In this document: one piece after another, positions 58,286 through 64,000 of the stretch
How the letters are laid out: each line of letters opens with the position of its first letter
Position numbering within the stretch: the stretch's first letter is position 1
Source: Udeniomyces pyricola
Taxonomy: Eukaryota; Basidiomycota; Tremellomycetes; Cystofilobasidiales; Mrakiaceae
DNA: 64,000 nt
Reading direction: 5' to 3'
Assembly (NCBI GenBank): GCA_039545295.1
Contig: BCIK01000025.1
Coordinates: forward strand, 190,080 to 254,079
Program-made: the position numbers and the translations under genes
Notes under the pieces: model-generated
What the model was told of the DNA's origin: nothing
The model's input: the letters and a program-made list of their open reading frames with translations, nothing else
The model's database searches: none

Positions 58286-59140
58286 ATGCCCAGCTTTTCC
58301 GCTGTTGCCGTACAGGGTTCCTCACCCATCCTCGGGCCTAGCGCTTTTCCACCAGGGAGTCCACAGGGGAGCACTCCGCTGCCATCGTCCAATCTCTTCC
58401 AGTCGCGGACGTACTCCACTATCAACAGCGGCTCCAGCTCATCCTCTACCTCAACTGCCTTGACCATGCCTTCATCGACCCGACCGAAACCTATTCTGAT
58501 TCCCGCCCGATCTTCTACCAATGGCAACGGGTACAATCCAGCCCGATCTCCCACCTTTTCCAGCTACCATCATTCATCCTTTTATTCGGCTGGCTCGCCG
58601 CCGGATCTTTTGCCTCTTCCCTCGCCTACTGGTCTCAGGTTCTCCCACAGTCCTATATCCTGCTCCTACCCACTCTCTCCGGCTCTCGGCATAGTTCACA
58701 ATGCTTCCTCGTCCTCTCCGAATTGGAGCACTCATGAAATTACCAACGGTACCAGTCATGGTAGTCACAGTAGCACCTCCAGCTGCAGCTCCGCCCCGTC
58801 CTCATCTGCTAGCTCAAGTCCGTACCACGTCGGCAACCTTCCGGCTTCGTACCCACATTTCCAACCCTCGTCACCGATCCTGGCAGGGGAGAGTTCACCT
58901 CCATTCTGCTCGACTCTGGACTCGCTCCTCCTTCGGCCTCTCCAAATGCCGACGGGGAGCAAGCGGAGCATCCAGGCTTCGTTCGCTCAGGGTGGAGGAG
59001 ATGAGGTCGCGGCTGGCTGCTCCTCCACTCGTATGGGAAGTGGAGATAGGGGTTGGGATCGCACTTTGAGACTCGATGAGGGTGGCGGGGTCGAGTTCGA
59101 GCCTGGGCCCAACAGGTGGGGCGAGCATGGATTGGAATGA
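58286..59140 (+). CDS. Ser-rich low-complexity protein, hypothetical
   Basis: Not recognised. A single uninterrupted frame of 284 residues from ATG 58286 (MPSFSAVAVQGSSPILGPSA) to the stop at 59140. It is dominated by Ser, Pro, Thr and Gly (SSSSSTSTALT, SSTSSCSSAPSSSASSSPYH). The C-terminal 90 residues are more mixed (LDSLLLRPLQMPTGSKRS, GDRGWDRTLRLDEGGG, NRWGEHGLE). The frame stays open upstream to about 58139, so an upstream exon is possible. There is no signal peptide or membrane segment. Probably a disordered regulatory protein if expressed. Confidence 0.5.
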   Translation: MPSFSAVAVQGSSPILGPSAFPPGSPQGSTPLPSSNLFQSRTYSTINSGSSSSSTSTALTMPSSTRPKPILIPARSSTNGNGYNPARSPTFSSYHHSSFYSAGSPPDLLPLPSPTGLRFSHSPISCSYPLSPALGIVHNASSSSPNWSTHEITNGTSHGSHSSTSSCSSAPSSSASSSPYHVGNLPASYPHFQPSSPILAGESSPPFCSTLDSLLLRPLQMPTGSKRSIQASFAQGGGDEVAAGCSSTRMGSGDRGWDRTLRLDEGGGVEFEPGPNRWGEHGLE

Positions 59141-60313
59141 AAGGAGCCAGTCATTCCCGAGTTGCATGGCAAGGGGGCCTTGAGTGGAGAATGAAAGGAG
59201 GGTTACCATCTTCGTGCTGTGACTTCCATCCTTCTCGGGTTGTTTGGTGGCCGAAGGTTCTTTGTTCGACTCACTCGCCATTGGATGTTTCGCTTTTACT
59301 CGTCTTCCTGGTTGACGTTTTCAGCATCTGTTCCGCGCATATAGCTTCTCACACACACACGCATACACACATACCGTGGCTTCCTCTTCCATTTTTGTTT
59401 ATGAAACATCGTTAAGGTTGCACATCCTTTTTTTATCTCTCGTACGCCATCCCATCCTCACGACTCCACACACGCATGTTGATCGTTATCCCGACAACCT
59501 CTTCCCCTTCATGTCTGCACATACTGGCTCTATCCTCTCCTTCCTAGCCACCTCTGATCTTTCGGGCTTTCCGTCTCTTTCTCTTTGGGTCTCTTATAGC
59601 TTACATTCGTTAGGGGTTTCTCAATCTTTCTTTTTTTTTTCGTCTTGGGTTTGGGGTTTAGGGTTTGGTATCGGATCGGGTTAGGTTAACTATCTATCTG
59701 GACGGGTGGATCTATGGTTGAAATCGTGTTGGTGTTGATGATGACGATGATATCGATGGGATACCAGTTCGGGAGAGAAGATTGTACTATATATCGGGGA
59801 AAAACGAAGCTGGAAGAAAGCGTCAAGTGATCATGTACACGTGACTATTATCGTATGGACAGCCGAGATCCGACAAGGATCAAGGATCCAATATCCGAGA
59901 GCTTGATCATCATCTATCATCAGGCTGTGGAGTACTCATCCAAACCTGTGCAAGGAGACCCGAATTCGACGAGACCGCCCCCGACATCGATCGACTTAAC
60001 CACCAGCTCACCACTCCTTCGGCCTACTCCCAGTTCATCCACCAGCTCTTGCAAACCCTACCCGTTCACCCATCCATCCACCCACACACTCATATCTCAG
60101 CTCCTTCACGTTAAACCCTATCTTGATCAGCAATCATGGGTGTCCTTGAAAAGGTTGGCTGATTGCGTGGCTACTGCTGTCCATATCTGGCGTAATACGT
60201 ACGACCCATCATTCCTGATGATCGGTCGACTGATCTCACCTGTCGTTATCATTTTCTCTCGCTCCCTACCCTTCGGAACATCGTATGAAATTGATTGCTC
60301 GGGTGTACACCAG
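59141..60313. other. Intergenic, about 1.2 kb
   Basis: T-rich 3' flank of the Ser-rich gene, including a CACA-rich stretch at about 59350-59375 and T10 near 59630, then the upstream region of the DRG1 gene. An open frame at 59855-60352 runs into the presumed DRG1 start and probably reflects leader sequence. Confidence 0.4.
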
Positions 60314-63300
60314 ATGGAGGAGGTCAAGTGTGAGTCGATGCATCATCGATAGATTAAATGGGCTCGAAGACTGGCTAAACCCGGTTGGCCTGGGCTGACT
60401 CACTCATTCTCGCTTCTGCTGAACAGTGGAGATGTCGAGAACGCAGGTACGATTTATGACTTAATCTCGATCCCACGGGAAGTTGGTCGTAAAGATCTAC
60501 TGCAGATGCTGATATGCTATGATTCTGGCGTTGTCACTCGTAGAAAAACAAAGCTACCGAGTCAGCATCATGCTTCTGTTTGAATCCTTCATCCTTTCCT
60601 CTGTTTTCCTCAAGACTTATCTTCTCCTGATCATCGATTACCTTCCTTGACGCGTCCATCGATAGGTATCATCTCGGTACACTCAAAGCTAAGCTTGCGA
60701 AATACCGAGCGATGCTTCTCGAACCGGACAAGAAGTCGGGCAAGCCGGGAGAGGGTTTCGACGTCATGAAGTCGGGCGATGCGCGTTGTGCTCTCATTGG
60801 ATTCCCTTCGTGCGCTCATCATCCTTCATCTGAACGTGATTGAGACCAAGCATCGAGACTGACGCAGATCATGATGACTTGGGGGCGGGATTGGTGTTTT
60901 GTTGCTTGTGGTGGGGGCGCGCTAGGGTTGGAAAGTCGACGCTCCTTTCCAAAGTTACGGATACCCAATCGGAATGTACGTAGTTGCTTAAACAACTCTA
61001 TGCTCAATCCCTCTCTCATCCTCTTCTCAACTCACCTTGATAACCCACACTTGTACTCAACGGAATGTTGAACAGGTGCCTCGTATGAATTCACGACGTT
61101 GACGGCGATCCCCGGAGTTATGTGCGTTCTCCCTTTCAGACCCCCCGTCGTCGTCTCTGCTCTTCGTAAGGACGACCATTGAAAACGAGACCAATACTGA
61201 CATTGACATTCTACTGTTTTCTCGTCCCGTCTCTTCTGTCTCCTTCGGTGGATAGTGAATACGAAGGGGCGGGTCGGGTTCAATTGCTCGATTTGCCGGG
61301 TATTCTGGAGGGCGCGAGCAGTGGTCGAGGGCGAGGAAGACAGGTCATTTCCGTCGCCAAGACGGCGGATCTCGTAAGTGCCTGGCACGTTTCTCTTTCT
61401 CTTACCTGTTATCGTCCCGATAGCTTCTGTACTGTGTGAAGTGTATCCTTATCGATGCAGAGCCCAAGTTTGTTTGAGGACGCAGTCGGGCTGATCTTCT
61501 TCTTTTCTGGGGTCTTGGCTGCTCAGATCATCATGCTTTTGGACGCGACGTGAGCATGTTCTTCCGTCGCCTCCTTCTCACTCTCTCCCGTCGGCCTCGC
61601 TCGCCTCATCTGACTTTCGTTTGTTTTTGTCAAACGTGCAGCAAGCAGCAAGAGCAACGTCGTCTGCTCGAGATTGAGCTCGAGGCGGTTGGAATCCGAC
61701 TTAACCGATCGGAGCCGGATGTGATTCTGAAACCCAAAAACGGAGGTGGTATTACGGTCCGTCGAGCTTTCGTCATCACCTCAAAGGCTCAATGCTTGGT
61801 GAGCTGACGGAGAATCGTTTGATCTTTGCTTGAACCCTCTGTGGGTGTAGATCAACAACACTGTCAAGATTACGAGGATCGACGAGAAAATGGTTCGTTT
61901 CTAAAGAAAAAGAATCGGCTGGATACGTTGCTCTTGGTCATGTTAGGATATCCTCAGCAATCTGTTACTCATCTTGCCATCGTGTATCTTGCTTCTATCT
62001 CTCTCCAGATTCGCACCATTCTCCAAAATGAAAAGAGTAGGATCCCTGCTTCTGTTCCGTCTGGCTTCCTCTTGAGCGAACTCGTGTGTACGAGACCGAG
62101 ATACTGTACTGATACCTTCCCTTTCCTCTTACTCCACCTTTCTCGCTATGTAATCTATACGCTCGATACTCGCAGTCCACAATTGCGATGTCATGCTGCG
62201 AGAAGACGTCGACGTCGACGAATTCATCGATGTCCTCGTCGGCAACAGGAAATACGTTCCTTGCCTCTACGTATGTTTGCTCTTCCCCATCTTATCTCGT
62301 CCATCTTTTCCACATCGTCCATTCGTTCTGAGTCTTAAACTCCGGTATGTTTGTCTATCATTCTTGTCGGTCGTGTTTCGATATAGGTCTACAACAAGAT
62401 CGACTCGATTCCGATCGAAGAAGTCGATCGTCTGAGTAGACAGGATATGTCGCTCGCGATCTCGTGCGAGATGGACCTCAAGTAAGTGGGATCGGTCTCC
62501 TATTCTGCTGCATTTCTTGTGTTTCTCTTGATGTTGGTTGGCTTCGCTCCTTTTGCTGGAGCTCAATCTGATTCGATATCGATACTCATCTTGCTGATCC
62601 GATCTTGCGGTCCCCTTTCTTCCCATCTCTCTTCTCCTCTTTCGCTTGGATCCTCGTACATCTCGGTCTCAGTCTCGACCATCTGCTCGAACGCATATGG
62701 GACGTGAGTCACCTCTTGATTCATCTCATCCCCTAATCAGCGTCCTTTCTCACGCTCGGACACACACAAACATGATCTCATGAAGCTGACTGAACTGTTT
62801 CTTCTTCGTACCGTTGTTCATCTTTCGGCCGTATCTGTGCATACCTCGTCTATCTGGTTACTTAGGAGCTGGCGCTTGTCAAAGTTTACACGAAAAAGCG
62901 GGGTGCTCAACCCGATTTGACCGACCCCATCTGCCTGCGTAAAGGCGCGACTATCGAGGTCGGTCGTCATTCCGTCTTCTACGTCTCTTACCTCATGCAT
63001 TTCCCCGTTTCCTCATAATAGCGTCACTGAACGTTCTCTTCGCACCTTACACCACATCGCCGTATGTGTGTGTGTCTCTTTTCTATTCTATTTTACATCA
63101 TCTCTCCGATTCAATGGGATGTTGTTTCCCCCTCTTTCCTCTTTTTGCTCCCTCCCCCCCCCCTTTCTCTGTTTCTTCTTTCTCTCTCTTTTCTCTTAAA
63201 CAGCACGTCTGTCATGGAATCCACCGATCGATCGCCTCGCATTTCCGGTACGCTCTCGTCTGGGGAAAATCGTCCAAGTTCAACCCCCAACCGCAGAAAG

Positions 63301-63541
63301 TCGGCCTGACCCATCTGGTCTCGGATGAGGATGTGTACGTCCCATCGTCCTTCACTGACGGAATTGTCCAGCCATGTTCCTTTCCTTTCCTTGTATTTCT
63401 ATTCTTTGCTTTTTTTTTCTTCTCCTTCTGATGTTGGGATTGAAGCTGTTTACGTGTGTCTGATGGTTTGTTTTCTCTGTGTGTGTTTGGTCATATGGGT
63501 CGCACACGACCTCCTACAGAGTGTCGATCTTTACCAAATAG
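60314..63541 (+). CDS. RBG1: DRG1/Rbg1 GTPase (developmentally regulated GTP-binding protein)
   Basis: Conserved translation-associated GTPase of the OBG/HflX class; with its Dfrp1/Tma46 partner it acts on stalled ribosomes. Spliced sequence reads [40 protein letters not shown] (G1/P-loop), [12 protein letters not shown] (G2), [20 protein letters not shown] (G3, DLPG), [34 protein letters not shown] and [15 protein letters not shown] (G4, NKID). The TGS domain follows ([54 protein letters not shown]) and the protein ends FTK. All GTPase motifs are intact. At least 12 introns. The first coding exons are tiny: 60314-60329, 60427-60446 and 60544-60560, then from 60666. The start (MEEVKLEMSRTQ) is shorter than in relatives, which carry about ten more residues, so another upstream exon is possible. 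Length about 365 residues. Confidence 0.93.
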
Positions 63542-64000
63542 GGCGGTATATCACCTTGTACGAACCTGATGATGTTATGTTGGTCGAAGGATCGAGGAAG
63601 TATGAATGGGAAGGAGGCTAGGGAGGGGGGGGGGAGGTGGAGATAGTATGTTGATATGCTGTCGGGCGTTTCTTGTTTTTCTTTTCTTTTGCTATCTCGC
63701 TCTCTCTTTTCGCGGACTGGGTTCATGATGTTATGAGGTTTTTTATTTTATTTTATTTTCGTTGTTCATCATAGCTTGCCACAGTGGTTGAGTAAGAATG
63801 AGAGATGTCGGCCAATTGTTTGATGACGAAACAAGTTAAATATAACATGTATCCATGAACTAAATGACGGAATATGATGGATGACGCGCTTCGAGCGAGG
63901 GACCAGTCGCGTCCAAGATCGAACGGGGCGAAAGAAATCGGCCACAACATCTACCCCCCTTCAACCAGTAGTCCCTCCAGTCTCATTGCGCCCCTCATCA
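63542..64000. other. 3' flank of DRG1 gene
   Basis: Contains a G9 run near 63627 and TTTTATTTTATTTTATTTT-like AT-rich sequence near 63740-63758, a likely transcript-end region. No further gene seen before the window ends. Confidence 0.45.

Noticed and set aside
1..64000. A cluster of functionally linked genes (secondary metabolism, mating type, defence system).
   Set aside because: The recognised genes belong to unrelated housekeeping and surface functions, and no transporter, regulator and enzyme set typical of a cluster is present.

Overview
The window looks like nuclear DNA of an intron-rich fungus, most probably a basidiomycete yeast or yeast-like fungus. Nearly every gene is broken by several short GT..AG introns (often GTAAGT, GTGAGT or GTACGT donors). 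Conserved eukaryotic proteins become readable only after splicing. The Ser/Pro-rich linkers, pyrimidine-rich leaders and moderately GC-rich coding sequence fit Basidiomycota. I cannot name the species; placement in Pucciniomycotina or Ustilaginomycotina is a guess. There is no sign of an operon, prophage, transposon, CRISPR array or secondary-metabolite cluster.

Layout. 0.5-10.6 kb: AP-3 sigma adaptin (minus) diverges from an alternative NADH dehydrogenase (plus), followed by a large, probably tail-anchored, low-complexity protein. 11-18.4 kb: two minus-strand genes, glucose-6-phosphate dehydrogenase and a rhomboid protease. 20.3-24 kb: a tandem pair of 10-cysteine, probably cell-surface proteins of unknown function. 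24.5-34 kb: the Nup155/Nup170 nucleoporin and a single-pass membrane protein with a Kre9/Knh1-like ectodomain. 35-42.5 kb: a tandem CCCH zinc-finger RNA-binding protein and an expansin-like protein, both minus. 44-49.2 kb: an unknown protein, a DUF866/CZIB zinc-binding protein and a hypothetical gene. 50-55.4 kb: an MDR-family oxidoreductase (minus) divergent from a Cue3/ASCC2 homologue (plus). 58-64 kb: a Ser-rich hypothetical protein and the GTPase DRG1/RBG1.

The genes are mostly unrelated housekeeping functions: vesicle sorting, respiration, NADPH supply, nuclear pores, mRNA decay, ribosome rescue and translation GTPase. Three surface or secreted types (tandem cysteine-rich pair, Kre9-like membrane protein, expansin) could contribute to the cell wall. 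I see no joint pathway.

The least explained items are the tandem cysteine-rich pair, the CCCH protein whose first finger has an enlarged spacer and needs an 18-nt exon, the G6PD model lacking a conserved hexapeptide, and very long G, C and C/T homopolymer tracts in non-coding sequence. Splice sites were placed by eye from reading frame, GT/AG dinucleotides and protein family knowledge. Family assignments come from recognised motifs, not from a database search.
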